Part shown: piece after piece, positions 52,650 through 61,405 of the stretch
Numbering within the stretch: position 1 is the first letter of the stretch
Layout: every line of letters begins with the position of its first letter
Program-made: the position numbers and the translations under genes
Notes under the pieces: model-generated
Databases searched by the model: none
Told to the model about the DNA's origin: nothing
The model's input: the letters and a program-made list of their open reading frames with translations, nothing else
From: CAYLHS01 sp964594235
Lineage (GTDB): Bacteria > Actinomycetota > Acidimicrobiia > Spongiisociales > UBA4744
Assembly (NCBI GenBank): GCA_964594235.1
Contig: CAZQMF010000002.1
Span: 33,388-97,387, forward strand
DNA length: 64,000 nucleotides
Reading direction: 5' to 3'

Positions 52650-54125
52650 GTGGCCTGGCTCGGTGCACTCATCTCTGCGGGACTGTTGTGGGTGGCGTTC
52701 CCGCCGGTCGGGTGGGGTGCGATGGTATTCATCGCTCCTGTGCCGTTGCTGTGGGGTCTTCGTCGAACGACGAGCAGATGGACTGCTGTCGCGGCCACCT
52801 ACCTGTTTGGGCTCGTGTTCTTCACGTTGCTGATCTGGTGGGTCGCGATCTCCACGAGGGTCGGCGCGGCCGTCCTGTTCCCGTTCTTGCCCCTGTACCT
52901 GGTGCCGGTCGGATACGTCGCCTGGCGGTTCCGCTCGTCCGGGCACTGGTGGCTGCTCGTCGTCGGCGCGTGGACCGTCTCGGAGTGGTTCAGGGGACAC
53001 TGGCCATTCGGTGGCTTCCCGTGGGGGTCGCTGGGCACCGCCGTCGGCGACATCCCTCCGCTGAGAGACAGCGCTCAGTGGGTGGGGGAAACCGGACTGT
53101 CGGTACTCGCGATCGCCGTTGCCGCGGGCATCGTGCTCTTCGTTGAGCGACGAACGGTCCGACCGGTCGTCGCGGCCGTCGCGGTTGGAGTGATTCTGGC
53201 CGTCGCGGGAGCCATCTGGTCGCCCCGCATCGACGGAACACCCCTCCGGGTCGCCGTCATTCAAGGTTCGAGCCCTTGCCCCGGTCAGTACTGCGACAAC
53301 GAGAATCAGAGGATCTTCGACTCTCACCTCGCGCTGACACAGACGCTCGCAGCAGGATCGGTCGACCTGGTGATCTGGCCCGAGAGCTCCGCCATGTACG
53401 ACGCAGACACGATCACCAATCCGGCGAACGCGGTGGCGGTTGGCGCCGAGGCCCGCCGATTGAACGCGTTCTTCCTCATCGGGTCGTCGCGAACTGTAGG
53501 CGAGAGCGGGTTCGTGAACGCCAACGTCCTCTACGGCCCCGACGGGATGGTCATCGGAGAGTACGAGAAGACGCAGGGCGTCCCGTTCGGCGAGTACATC
53601 CCGTTTCGCCGGTACCTGAACTGGATCAAGGAGACGCACCGCGTCACACTCGATATCGTGCCGGGTCCCGGCCCCGTTGTGTGGGACCTGCCGAAGGGTC
53701 CGTTTGCATCGGTGGTGTGCTTCGAGGCAGCGTTTCCAAGGCACGTCCGGGATGCGGTGCGGGCCGGAGCCCGGTTCGTGGTTGTCACGACCAACGAGTC
53801 GGGCTACGGACATTCGGCCGCTTCTCTGCAATTCAGCGAGATGACTCGCATGCGTGCAGCCGAGAACGGCATCGACATGGTGCACGCCTCGATCACCGGT
53901 TCGAGTGCCCTGATCTCTGCCAACGGGACGATCACCGAACGAACCCCGATCATGTCGAGCGCGATCCTTCGAGGAGAGGTCGGCTTTCGCACCCTCCAAC
54001 CAACGTTCTACACGCGCGTCGGCGACTGGGTGCAGTGGCTCACTATCGCTGCATTTGTGATCGGTCTCATCGCGGAGGTCACGACGACGCGAGAAGACCC
54101 TGAACGATCGATGGAATCGTCGTAG
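52650..54125 (+). CDS. lnt: Apolipoprotein N-acyltransferase
   Basis: This 491-residue enzyme adds the third acyl chain to lipoproteins. Six to seven membrane segments (about 1-190) precede a nitrilase-like domain and a closing membrane segment. Catalytic residues are visible in WPESSAM (Glu), YEKTQGVPFGEYIPFR (Lys) and VVCFEAAFP (Cys). The start GTG 52650 has no strong ribosome site but sits 9 bp after the DUF4349 gene. The end overlaps the convergent sirtuin gene by 47 bp. Confidence 0.93.
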   Translation: MAWLGALISAGLLWVAFPPVGWGAMVFIAPVPLLWGLRRTTSRWTAVAATYLFGLVFFTLLIWWVAISTRVGAAVLFPFLPLYLVPVGYVAWRFRSSGHWWLLVVGAWTVSEWFRGHWPFGGFPWGSLGTAVGDIPPLRDSAQWVGETGLSVLAIAVAAGIVLFVERRTVRPVVAAVAVGVILAVAGAIWSPRIDGTPLRVAVIQGSSPCPGQYCDNENQRIFDSHLALTQTLAAGSVDLVIWPESSAMYDADTITNPANAVAVGAEARRLNAFFLIGSSRTVGESGFVNANVLYGPDGMVIGEYEKTQGVPFGEYIPFRRYLNWIKETHRVTLDIVPGPGPVVWDLPKGPFASVVCFEAAFPRHVRDAVRAGARFVVVTTNESGYGHSAASLQFSEMTRMRAAENGIDMVHASITGSSALISANGTITERTPIMSSAILRGEVGFRTLQPTFYTRVGDWVQWLTIAAFVIGLIAEVTTTREDPERSMESS

Positions 54126-54846
54126 CGGCCGGACCATCGACCCGCACGGTTGCGAGCCTGTCGTAGTCGGTCGGCCCCAGGTTGGCGATCACCAATGGAG
54201 CGCCACGGAACACGGGATCGAGGACGAAGTCGACTGCCGGGTACACAGAAAGCGTGCTGCCGACGGCGAGAACGGCGTCGGCGGTGTCCGACATCTGCCG
54301 GGCACGGGCGATCGCAGCGCCGGGCAGCAGCTCCCCGAACAACACCGTCGTCGACTTGAGGATGCCGCCACACTCGGTGCAGTGGGGGTCGTCGTCACCG
54401 GCAGCCAATCGCTCGATAATCTCCTCGGCCGGCCATCGCCTCTTGCACGCAACGCACTCCACATGGGCCAGGTCGCCGTGTAGCTCCGCCACCGCGCCAT
54501 CAGGAAGCCCGGCCTTAGTGTGGAGACCATCGACATTCTGCGTGATGCACCCCGTCGTCATGCCGGTCGCCCACAAGTCCACCAGGGCGAGATGCGCCGC
54601 GTTCGGAAGGATGTTCGCCACGCTCAGCTCACCTGACAGGTGTACCCGCCACACCTGCTTGCGGGCATCGGCGTCCGTCAGGTAACGACCGATCTCGAAG
54701 AGCGAGGGGTCGACGCGCGACCAGAGGCCGTCGGGACCGCGAAAGTCGGAGATACCCGACTCCACCGAGATGCCCGCGCCCGTGAAGATCAGGATGCGTC
54801 GGGCCCCCGAGAGAACATCCACGGCTCTGCGAATCGAATCGTCCAC
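54079..54846 (-). CDS. NAD-dependent protein deacylase (sirtuin)
   Basis: This protein of about 255 residues has FTGAGISVESGISDFRG (NAD site), TQNVDGLH, ELHGD with the catalytic His, and two zinc pairs CVAC and CTEC. It removes acyl groups from lysines using NAD. I used GTG 54846; a GTG at 54900 would add 18 non-family residues. The 3' end lies over the lnt end, a 47-bp convergent overlap. Confidence 0.9.
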   Translation of the reverse strand: MDDSIRRAVDVLSGARRILIFTGAGISVESGISDFRGPDGLWSRVDPSLFEIGRYLTDADARKQVWRVHLSGELSVANILPNAAHLALVDLWATGMTTGCITQNVDGLHTKAGLPDGAVAELHGDLAHVECVACKRRWPAEEIIERLAAGDDDPHCTECGGILKSTTVLFGELLPGAAIARARQMSDTADAVLAVGSTLSVYPAVDFVLDPVFRGAPLVIANLGPTDYDRLATVRVDGPAATTIPSIVQGLLASS

Positions 54847-54984
54847 ATACGCAAGATAGCTCCTGGCTGCGTACCGGGGTCTACGGTTCGGCAGCCTCAC
54901 TCACCATGGTCGGCGACTGGGTATACCGAAGCAGACTCTCGACCCGCCAGCAGTGCACCTTGCTGCGCTCGGAAAGGTCCTCTC

Positions 54985-56892
54985 CTAGAACGACTCGAAC
55001 CCGAGTGGCTCGAGCGTGTTCAGATCGTTCATGCCGATGCCGCCATAGGTAATGGTGTAGATGGTGTCACCGATCACGATGGTTCGGATCGCATCGGGTT
55101 CCTTCTCCTGTTGTTCGAGGATCCCTTCGAAGCTGATCGTTCCGTTGTCCACCCTCACGGCGAGGACGCCACTCTCGGCCTTGTCGTTCTTCCACGACTG
55201 GTATGGGGCGAGCGCGAGGCCCTTCCAGTAGGTGAACGCGTGGTGGTCATACTCGGCGGCGGAGTGGCCGCTGTCCATCTTCACCTGGTCGATCCTCGTC
55301 GGGTTCTCGGGGTCCGACACGTCGAACAAGCTGAACTGCGTGCCGGTGGTCCGACCCTCTTCGTCGGCGTTCTGTCCGATACCCAACAGCAGACCGTCAC
55401 CGACCGGGTGCAGATACGCGGAGTAGCCCAGGATCTTCAGTTCGCCGGCAACGCGAGGTGCTGTCGGGTCGGCGAGATCGATCACGTACAGCGGGTCCGT
55501 CTGCCGGAACGTCACGACGTATCCTGCGTCGTCGATGAAACGCACCGAGTAGATCTGTTCGCCTTGACCGAGCCCCGCAACCTGACCAGCCTGCTGCAAC
55601 TCGCCGCCTTTGAGGCGGAGCGTGGAGACCAGACTCTCCGACGTGCCGGACCACCACCAGCCCGATGGGGCGGTGGTCGAGGCCACCCGTAGGACATCGT
55701 TGTACTCGTCCATCGAGAACTGGTTCAGGAGGAACCCCTTCACCTCTCCGCCACCGAGGTACCGAGGGTTGCCCGGTTGCGAGGTGTCGAACATGTGGAT
55801 CTGGGTCGTGAAGCCGCCAGACTCATTGCGAACGTCCGCTTCGGTCAGAACCGACCAGTTGACCCACCGCTGGGTCGCCACGTACACGTGGTCGGCGGTT
55901 GCGTACAGGGTGCTGCCCGACGCGACGACGCCCGCACTCGCCCAGTCGTCGATGCCGGAGTTGAGATCGAACGTCAGGATCGAGAGGGTGTCGAGCCCGG
56001 CGAAGTCGTTCGGAGCCATGACCGTGCTGCAGTCCAGCAGGCGTCCTTCTGAGGTGCGTCCGGTGCGTTCGTCGGTGAGGACGTAGTAGGGGAGCCAGTT
56101 GTCGAGCGTGGACGCCCTGACGATGTCACGGTTCTTCTGTATTGCGAGCTGCTCGGCGCGAAGTCCGGATCCCTCCGGGTACGCCCAGTCGAACCCGACC
56201 GGACTCGAGTTGATAGCGACCCGTGCAACGCCGTCGACCATGCGGCTGTCCACGTAGGAGCCGTCGAGAAGCAGCGTCCGGTCGATCGTCGGTGTGCTCG
56301 GGTCCGAAACGTCGACTTGCACGATGCGAGTGACCGCCGCCGAGTAGGAGGGGGCGAAGCCACCGAGCGGGACAGGGGAGTTGTCCCAGCTTGGCCCGAT
56401 CAACAGAAGGCGATCCCCTGACAGAAGCATCTGGCTCGGCCACCAATCGCTGAGCTGAAGTGTGCCGGCCATCCGGACGCCACCCGGTTCGACGAGTGCG
56501 ATACGGAGGGCACCGTCGACGATCATGAAGATACGTTCACCGTCGGTCTTGACGATGTCGGCCTCGTCGACACCCGCCACCTGCACGTTCGTGCCCGAAT
56601 AGTCCGAGGATGCCGTCGGCGCCGCGATCGTGGTGGCGGGCGATCTGACGGCATCCTCCGCCAGCATCGGGCCTCCGTAGTAGTAGCCGTAGCCCGGCAG
56701 CCCGTAGGGTCCGACGAGGTCGATGGCGTTGTCGACGTAGTAAGAGAGGAGGTCGTCGCAACCACCAACGGTGTACAGCGACGCGCCGAACAGGCCGGGC
56801 CCGCCTGGTGGGCTCGTTCCGATCGAGCTGGTGCCCGCACACGCCGTCGCGAGCATGGCGATGACGCCGATCATGATGAGTGTCCGTCGCAT
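54985..56892 (-). CDS. Beta-propeller domain lipoprotein (Beta_propel family)
   Basis: This 635-residue protein has a lipobox at Cys18 (ATAC), a Gly/Pro and Tyr/Gly-rich segment (GLPGYGYYYGG at about 70) and a large propeller from about 95: VAGVDEADIVKTDGERIFMI, STLYATADHVYVATQ, FIDDAGYVVTFRQTDPLYVIDL and LGIGQNADEEGR. This matches the secreted beta-propeller family (PF09826) of unknown activity. ATG 56892 follows GGGAG. Divergent from the acyl-CoA dehydrogenase gene, 70 bp between starts. Confidence 0.88.
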   Translation of the reverse strand: MRRTLIMIGVIAMLATACAGTSSIGTSPPGGPGLFGASLYTVGGCDDLLSYYVDNAIDLVGPYGLPGYGYYYGGPMLAEDAVRSPATTIAAPTASSDYSGTNVQVAGVDEADIVKTDGERIFMIVDGALRIALVEPGGVRMAGTLQLSDWWPSQMLLSGDRLLLIGPSWDNSPVPLGGFAPSYSAAVTRIVQVDVSDPSTPTIDRTLLLDGSYVDSRMVDGVARVAINSSPVGFDWAYPEGSGLRAEQLAIQKNRDIVRASTLDNWLPYYVLTDERTGRTSEGRLLDCSTVMAPNDFAGLDTLSILTFDLNSGIDDWASAGVVASGSTLYATADHVYVATQRWVNWSVLTEADVRNESGGFTTQIHMFDTSQPGNPRYLGGGEVKGFLLNQFSMDEYNDVLRVASTTAPSGWWWSGTSESLVSTLRLKGGELQQAGQVAGLGQGEQIYSVRFIDDAGYVVTFRQTDPLYVIDLADPTAPRVAGELKILGYSAYLHPVGDGLLLGIGQNADEEGRTTGTQFSLFDVSDPENPTRIDQVKMDSGHSAAEYDHHAFTYWKGLALAPYQSWKNDKAESGVLAVRVDNGTISFEGILEQQEKEPDAIRTIVIGDTIYTITYGGIGMNDLNTLEPLGFESF

Positions 56893-56962
56893 TGAAGGCT
56901 CCCTTCGTCTCCCTTTCGACGATGGAGACGCGGCGCAGGTTCCCGACCGTAGACTCCATTGC

Positions 56963-58147
56963 ATGCGGGCCGAACTCGACGCGATTCTCGACACAGTGCA
57001 CAACTTCATGGAACGCGAACTCATGCCATTGGAGTCCGAGTTTCTCACACGGGGGTTCGCGTCCGTCCAGCCGCGGCTCGCGGAGACACGGGCGAAGGTC
57101 AAGCAGCTGGGCCTGTGGGTGCCGCACCTTCCCGAAGATGCGGGGGGTCCGGGGCTCTCGCTCGTCGAGTTCGCGCGGGTGAGCGAGGAACTCGGCAGGA
57201 CGCCCCTCGGTCACTATGCCTTCAATGCCCAGGCCCCGGATGTCGGGAACATGGAACTGCTGCTCGGTCACGGTGACCCCGCACAGAAGGACAAGTGGCT
57301 GCGACCGCTCATCGACGGAGCGATCAGATCGTGCTTTTCGATGACAGAACCGGGAAGGGCAGGGTCGAACCCGACGTGGTTGGCGACCACTGCGGTCCGT
57401 GACGGCGACGAGTACGTGATCGACGGTGACAAGTGGTTCACGAGTGCAGCAGACGGGGCAGCGTTCACGATCGTGATGGCGGTGACGAATCCTGAGTCAT
57501 CCGATCGGTACCGCAGGGCGAGCATGATCATCGTGCCGACCGGAACTCCTGGATTCGAGCTTGTGCGCAATACACCCGTGATGGGGGAGTGCGGGTCGGG
57601 GTGGGCGAGCCACGCCGAAGTCGCATTCAACGGGTGCCGTGTCCCGGTGGTCAACAGGATCGGACCCGAGGGTGCCGGATTCGCGTTGGCGCAGGAGCGG
57701 TTGGGGCCCGGTCGCATCCACCACTGTATGCGCTGGATCGGCATCTGCGAACGAGCGATCGAGGTCATGTGCCGGCACGCGCTCGACCGGGAGCTCGCAC
57801 CGGCCACACCGCTGGCCTCCCGGCAGGTTGTCCAACACTGGATCGCGGACAGCCGTGCCGAGGTGAACGCGTCACGACTGATGGTGATGGACGCAGCTGC
57901 GAAGATCGAACGAGAGGGCAGTCGTTCGGCAAGGGCCGAGATTTCCGCGATCAAGTTCTACGTCGCCAACACGCTCGGTCGGGTCCTCGACAGGGCGCTG
58001 CAGACGCTCGGAGGACTGGGGATGACCGACTACACGCCGATCGCCTTCTGGTATCGGCACGAGCGAGCTGCTCGAATCTACGACGGCGCCGACGAGGTCC
58101 ACCGAGATCTCGTCGCAAGGGTCGAACTCGCCAAGTACAGGCAATGA
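56963..58147 (+). CDS. Acyl-CoA dehydrogenase
   Basis: This 394-residue flavoenzyme has the family layout: an N-terminal helical domain, CFSMTEPGRAGSNPTWLATTA (FAD/substrate site), VIDGDKWFTSAADGA, and a C-terminal four-helix domain with LQTLGGLGMTDYTP and RIYDGADEVHRDLVAR. It makes the first double bond in acyl-CoA degradation, passing electrons to ETF. Its ATG 56963 is the only good start. It overlaps the APH-like gene by 4 bp, a pairing also known as ACAD10/11-like fusion in animals. Confidence 0.92.
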   Translation: MRAELDAILDTVHNFMERELMPLESEFLTRGFASVQPRLAETRAKVKQLGLWVPHLPEDAGGPGLSLVEFARVSEELGRTPLGHYAFNAQAPDVGNMELLLGHGDPAQKDKWLRPLIDGAIRSCFSMTEPGRAGSNPTWLATTAVRDGDEYVIDGDKWFTSAADGAAFTIVMAVTNPESSDRYRRASMIIVPTGTPGFELVRNTPVMGECGSGWASHAEVAFNGCRVPVVNRIGPEGAGFALAQERLGPGRIHHCMRWIGICERAIEVMCRHALDRELAPATPLASRQVVQHWIADSRAEVNASRLMVMDAAAKIEREGSRSARAEISAIKFYVANTLGRVLDRALQTLGGLGMTDYTPIAFWYRHERAARIYDGADEVHRDLVARVELAKYRQ

Positions 58148-59187
58148 ACGAGACGCGGCCCGTTCGCCCCGGCGAGGAACTCGACCTCGATGTACTCGGG
58201 GAATGGATTGCCGAACGACTCGGTATCACCGGACCAATCATCGTGTCACAGTTCCCGGCAGGACACTCGAACCTCACCTATCTCGTCGAGATGGGCGGTC
58301 GTGAACTTGTCCTGCGACGTCCCCCGATCGGCGTGCATGTCAAGTCCGGACACGACATGCATCGCGAGTACCGAATCCTCGACCGACTTCACCCCGTGTG
58401 GCACAGAACACCCTCGCCTGTGGCGATGTGTGAGGACGAGACCGTCATAGGCGCGCCCTTCTATCTGATGTCCCGGGTACATGGCACGATCCTTCGCAGC
58501 ACCGGTCCTGTTCCCAAGCCCGACATCATGCGTCGCATCTGCGTGGCCTTCGTCGAGACGTTCGCCGAGATTCACCGGATCGACTTCACAGGCGCAGGAC
58601 TAGCACCGTTGGGTCGACCGGCCGGCTACGTCGAGCGCCAAGTCGGTGGGTGGTCCCGGAGATGGCGCGACTCGTCGATCGCCCCTGTCCCGGCGATCGA
58701 CGCAGCCATCGAGTGGCTGGTCGCGAACCAGCCGAGCGAGTCCGGCGCTGCGCTGATACACAACGACTTCAAGTTCGACAATCTCGTGCTCGATCCGCAG
58801 AATCTGGGACAGGTGAGGGCGGTGCTCGACTGGGAGATGGCAACACTGGGCGATCCGCTCATGGACCTCGGTTCGAGTCTCGCCTACTGGGTGGAGGCAG
58901 GCGATCCTGCTGCCATGCAGGATGTCGCCGGCGGACCCACAACGGCACCGGGGGCGGCCACCCGGTCAGAGATCGTCGATGGCTATGCGAACGTCACGGG
59001 CGTGGACCCAGGCGACATGGTCTTCTACTACGCCTTCGGATTGTTCAGACTGGCCGTGATCGCTCAGCAGATCTACTACCGGTACCACCACGGGCTCACA
59101 TCGGACCAACGCTTTGCGAGTCTCGGGGCCGGAGCGCAGGCACTCGGCGAAGCGGCTCAGCAGGTGATCCTCAGTCGCGAGATCTGA
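58144..59187 (+). CDS. Aminoglycoside-phosphotransferase-fold kinase, ACAD10/11-type
   Basis: This 347-residue protein has the kinase-like N-lobe SQFPAGHSNLTYLVEMGGRELVLRRPP, catalytic loop LIHNDFKFDNLVLD (Asp and Asn), and AVLDWEMATLGDPLMDLG (metal Asp). Together with the overlapping acyl-CoA dehydrogenase it matches the split form of ACAD10/11, where this domain phosphorylates 4-hydroxyacyl-CoA substrates. That role is inferred from family context. The stop region overlaps the convergent small gene by 17 bp. Confidence 0.9.
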   Translation: MNETRPVRPGEELDLDVLGEWIAERLGITGPIIVSQFPAGHSNLTYLVEMGGRELVLRRPPIGVHVKSGHDMHREYRILDRLHPVWHRTPSPVAMCEDETVIGAPFYLMSRVHGTILRSTGPVPKPDIMRRICVAFVETFAEIHRIDFTGAGLAPLGRPAGYVERQVGGWSRRWRDSSIAPVPAIDAAIEWLVANQPSESGAALIHNDFKFDNLVLDPQNLGQVRAVLDWEMATLGDPLMDLGSSLAYWVEAGDPAAMQDVAGGPTTAPGAATRSEIVDGYANVTGVDPGDMVFYYAFGLFRLAVIAQQIYYRYHHGLTSDQRFASLGAGAQALGEAAQQVILSREI

Positions 59188-59578
59188 CGGGATACGCGAG
59201 AACCCGCTTGCCCCGACCTGCCAGAAACGCGGCAGGATCGATGGTCGATTCGTGAGGACGGTCGAGGAGTGCGGCGACAAGTGTCGCACGAGATACGACC
59301 TCCGGTCCAGCGACGGTGACGATGTCTCCGCGGTCCATTCCCGTTTGCACCACTCCGTCATGTACCTGTTTGACGGCCTCGTGTACAACGCTGACCGCAA
59401 CGAGAGCGTCGGCGTCACCATCGAAGAATCGCCGCAGCATTGCAGGCACCAGCGATTCCGCACCCGGTGGCAGGAACACGATCGTGTCGATCTCGACGGG
59501 CGTCGAGGTCACCTCGCGTTCGAGATCCGACACTACGACCCGCATCGTGAACGGGACGTCGATCACCATGCTCTGCAT
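59171..59578 (-). CDS. Hypothetical 135-residue protein
   Basis: No family recognised. The protein is soluble, with an N-terminal beta region, TIVFLPPGAESLVPAMLRRFFDG, VAVSVVHEAVKQVHDG and a C-terminal KRVLAYPVRS strand. It is divergent from ispD with 35 bp between starts and convergent with the kinase gene. The plus strand here has only weak, Arg/His-rich frames, so the minus-strand gene is the likelier reading. Confidence 0.6.
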   Translation of the reverse strand: MQSMVIDVPFTMRVVVSDLEREVTSTPVEIDTIVFLPPGAESLVPAMLRRFFDGDADALVAVSVVHEAVKQVHDGVVQTGMDRGDIVTVAGPEVVSRATLVAALLDRPHESTIDPAAFLAGRGKRVLAYPVRSRD

Positions 59579-59613
59579 AGAGCGGCGAGTGTACCGCTAG
59601 TAGGGTGCCGCGC

Positions 59614-60303
59614 ATGAGCATCGCCACGATCCTGCTGGCCGGAGGCGCCGGCACTCGCTCGGGTTCAGCCCTCAACAAGGTGTATGTCGAGGTCCGGGGC
59701 CGGCCCCTCCTGGCCTACCCGTTGGCGACGCTGGACATCTCGTCATCCGTCGGGACGATCGTCCTCGTGGTCCGCCCCGAGGATCGCGAACGGGCGGGCG
59801 AGGTCGCGTCGCAGGTCGTGCGGCACACCACGGTCAGGATCGTCGACGGGGGGGTGACCCGACAGGGGAGCGAGATGTGCGGTCTGGAGGCGCTCGCAAA
59901 CGATGTCGACGCGTTCTCTTGCATCGCCATCCACGACGGAGCGCGTCCATTCCTGTCCTTGTCGATGCTCGAGTCCGTGATCGAAACGGCGTGCCGTACA
60001 GGAGGCGCCATTCCCGGCTACGTCCCCGAGACCACACTGTTCCAGATGAACGAGGGCGTCCTCGAGCCGTTGGAGGACGCGCAGGCGGTGCAGACGCCAC
60101 AGTGTTTCCGCTCAGCACCTCTTCTCGCCGCCTATCGGGCAGCGAAGACGGCCGGATTCGAAGGAGTCGACACCGCCGAGACTGTGGAGCTGTTTTCCGA
60201 TCTGACGACTGCCGTGGTGCCGGGGGATCCACGAGCGTTCAAAGTCACCTTCGAAAGCGACTTCGAGTCCGCGGAGCGCCTTGCAGCGACCTGGAGGCCG
60301 TGA
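59614..60303 (+). CDS. ispD: 2-C-methyl-D-erythritol 4-phosphate cytidylyltransferase
   Basis: This 229-residue enzyme of the MEP isoprenoid pathway transfers CMP from CTP to methylerythritol phosphate. The N-terminal nucleotide loop is LLAGGAGTRSGSALNKVYVEV (Arg and Lys of the CTP site), then the VDGGVTRQGS segment, IHDGARPF (metal Asp), and late AVQTPQCFR and GVDTAETVELF. Length is typical. ATG 59614 is used; GTG 59605 adds three residues. ispF is not adjacent. A period-7 repeat follows the stop. Confidence 0.92.
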   Translation: MSIATILLAGGAGTRSGSALNKVYVEVRGRPLLAYPLATLDISSSVGTIVLVVRPEDRERAGEVASQVVRHTTVRIVDGGVTRQGSEMCGLEALANDVDAFSCIAIHDGARPFLSLSMLESVIETACRTGGAIPGYVPETTLFQMNEGVLEPLEDAQAVQTPQCFRSAPLLAAYRAAKTAGFEGVDTAETVELFSDLTTAVVPGDPRAFKVTFESDFESAERLAATWRP

Positions 60304-60343
60304 CCGCCGTCGACCGCCCACTCACGACCGACGACCAGCAGCT
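60302..60343. repeat. GC-rich period-7 array between convergent ispD and LLM genes
   Basis: On the minus strand the heptamers read GGTCGTC, GGTCGTG, AGTGGGC, GGTCGAC, GGCGGTC. The order of GGT, GGT, AGT, GGT starts and the 7-base period match the array at 12731-12758. A 14-bp perfect palindrome GGCACCGCGGTGCC follows at 60351-60364 and may serve as a terminator. Confidence 0.6.
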
Positions 60344-60379
60344 GGGGACAGGCACCGCGGTGCCGACGGGTGTAGCCGA

Positions 60380-61267
60380 TCACAGCTCGAGGAGCGCCGG
60401 GGCGAGGAGACGCAACTCGTCAATCGGGAAGCGGTCGGGAAGTCCGTTGAGCACCTGGACGGATACGTGGTCGGCACCTGCCTCGAGGTGGGCGGCGACA
60501 CGCGCCTGGATGTCGTCCACCGAGCCCCACGCGACCACTGCATCGACCAGGTCGTCGGATCCGTTCCCTTTGAGATCATCGTGATCCCAGCCGAGGCGCA
60601 GGAGGTTGTTGCGATAGTTGTCCAGCGCCAGGTAGTAGCGCGTGTGGGCCCTGGCAATCGCACGCCCTTCCTGAGCGTTGTCGGTGATCACGACCGCCTG
60701 TTCGGGCGCCAGCAGCGGTCCGCTACCGAGCAGCGAGCGTGCGAACCGCGTGTGCTCGACGGGCACGAAGTACGGGTGGGCCCCCGCAGTCTGGTCCGCC
60801 GCGAGGCGCAACATTCGAGGTCCGAGGGCCGCAAGAACGAGGGGAGGCTCGGCTTCGGGAGCTGGACCGACGTAGCGAGAGGCCCTCATCGACTCCAGGT
60901 ATGTGCGCATTGCGGTCAGTGGACGCTGGTAGTCGTGACCGCGCTTGCCGACCGATGGCGCGTGGCTGACACCGAGGCCCAGGAGGAACCTACGGGGAAA
61001 CGCTTCCTCGAGCGTGCGAGCCCCGTTGATCATGGAGGTTGCGTCTCTTGCCCAGATGTTCGCAATGCCGGTTGCGACGACGAGGTCCTTCGCGATTCCC
61101 AACATGATCGCGGCCTGTGAGAACGCCTCCTTGGAGACGGATTCGGGGAACCACAGGGCGCGGAATCCCAGCGCTTCGATTTCAGGCAGCGTGCTTCGTG
61201 TCTCGGTCGCCGGCATGATGCCGAGCTGTCCGGTCCACACTCCGACCTTGCCCAATTCCATCGTCAT
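60380..61267 (-). CDS. LLM-class F420-dependent oxidoreductase
   Basis: This 295-residue TIM-barrel protein belongs to the luciferase-like monooxygenase superfamily. Segments include LPEIEALGFRALWFPES, LVVATGIANIWARDA, RFLLGLGVSHAP and AALGPRMLRLAADQTAGAHPYFVP, the pattern of F420-dependent dehydrogenases common in actinobacteria. It probably oxidises or reduces a small molecule with F420. ATG 61267 and ATG 61261 are both possible. Convergent with ispD across a repeat gap. Confidence 0.88.
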   Translation of the reverse strand: MTMELGKVGVWTGQLGIMPATETRSTLPEIEALGFRALWFPESVSKEAFSQAAIMLGIAKDLVVATGIANIWARDATSMINGARTLEEAFPRRFLLGLGVSHAPSVGKRGHDYQRPLTAMRTYLESMRASRYVGPAPEAEPPLVLAALGPRMLRLAADQTAGAHPYFVPVEHTRFARSLLGSGPLLAPEQAVVITDNAQEGRAIARAHTRYYLALDNYRNNLLRLGWDHDDLKGNGSDDLVDAVVAWGSVDDIQARVAAHLEAGADHVSVQVLNGLPDRFPIDELRLLAPALLEL

Positions 61268-61405
61268 TCCTGAGGACCCTAGCTACTCAAGGAGACGCCC
61301 ATCCGGGCCGATATCGGCTGGTAGTAACGAATACTGCAACTGAGACGCTTTCCGTTCGGCGGCCGTCGGACCTGAACGTTGGTGCGTGCAGAGAGAAGGT
61401 CGATC

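Noticed and set aside
51666..54137. Minus-strand open frame of 823 residues
   Set aside because: It is antisense to the DUF4349 and lnt genes, both well supported. The peptide is low-complexity and charged with no domain.
59252..59617. Plus-strand frame of 121 residues before ispD
   Set aside because: Arg/His-rich and overlapping the ispD start. The minus-strand 135-residue frame is more protein-like.
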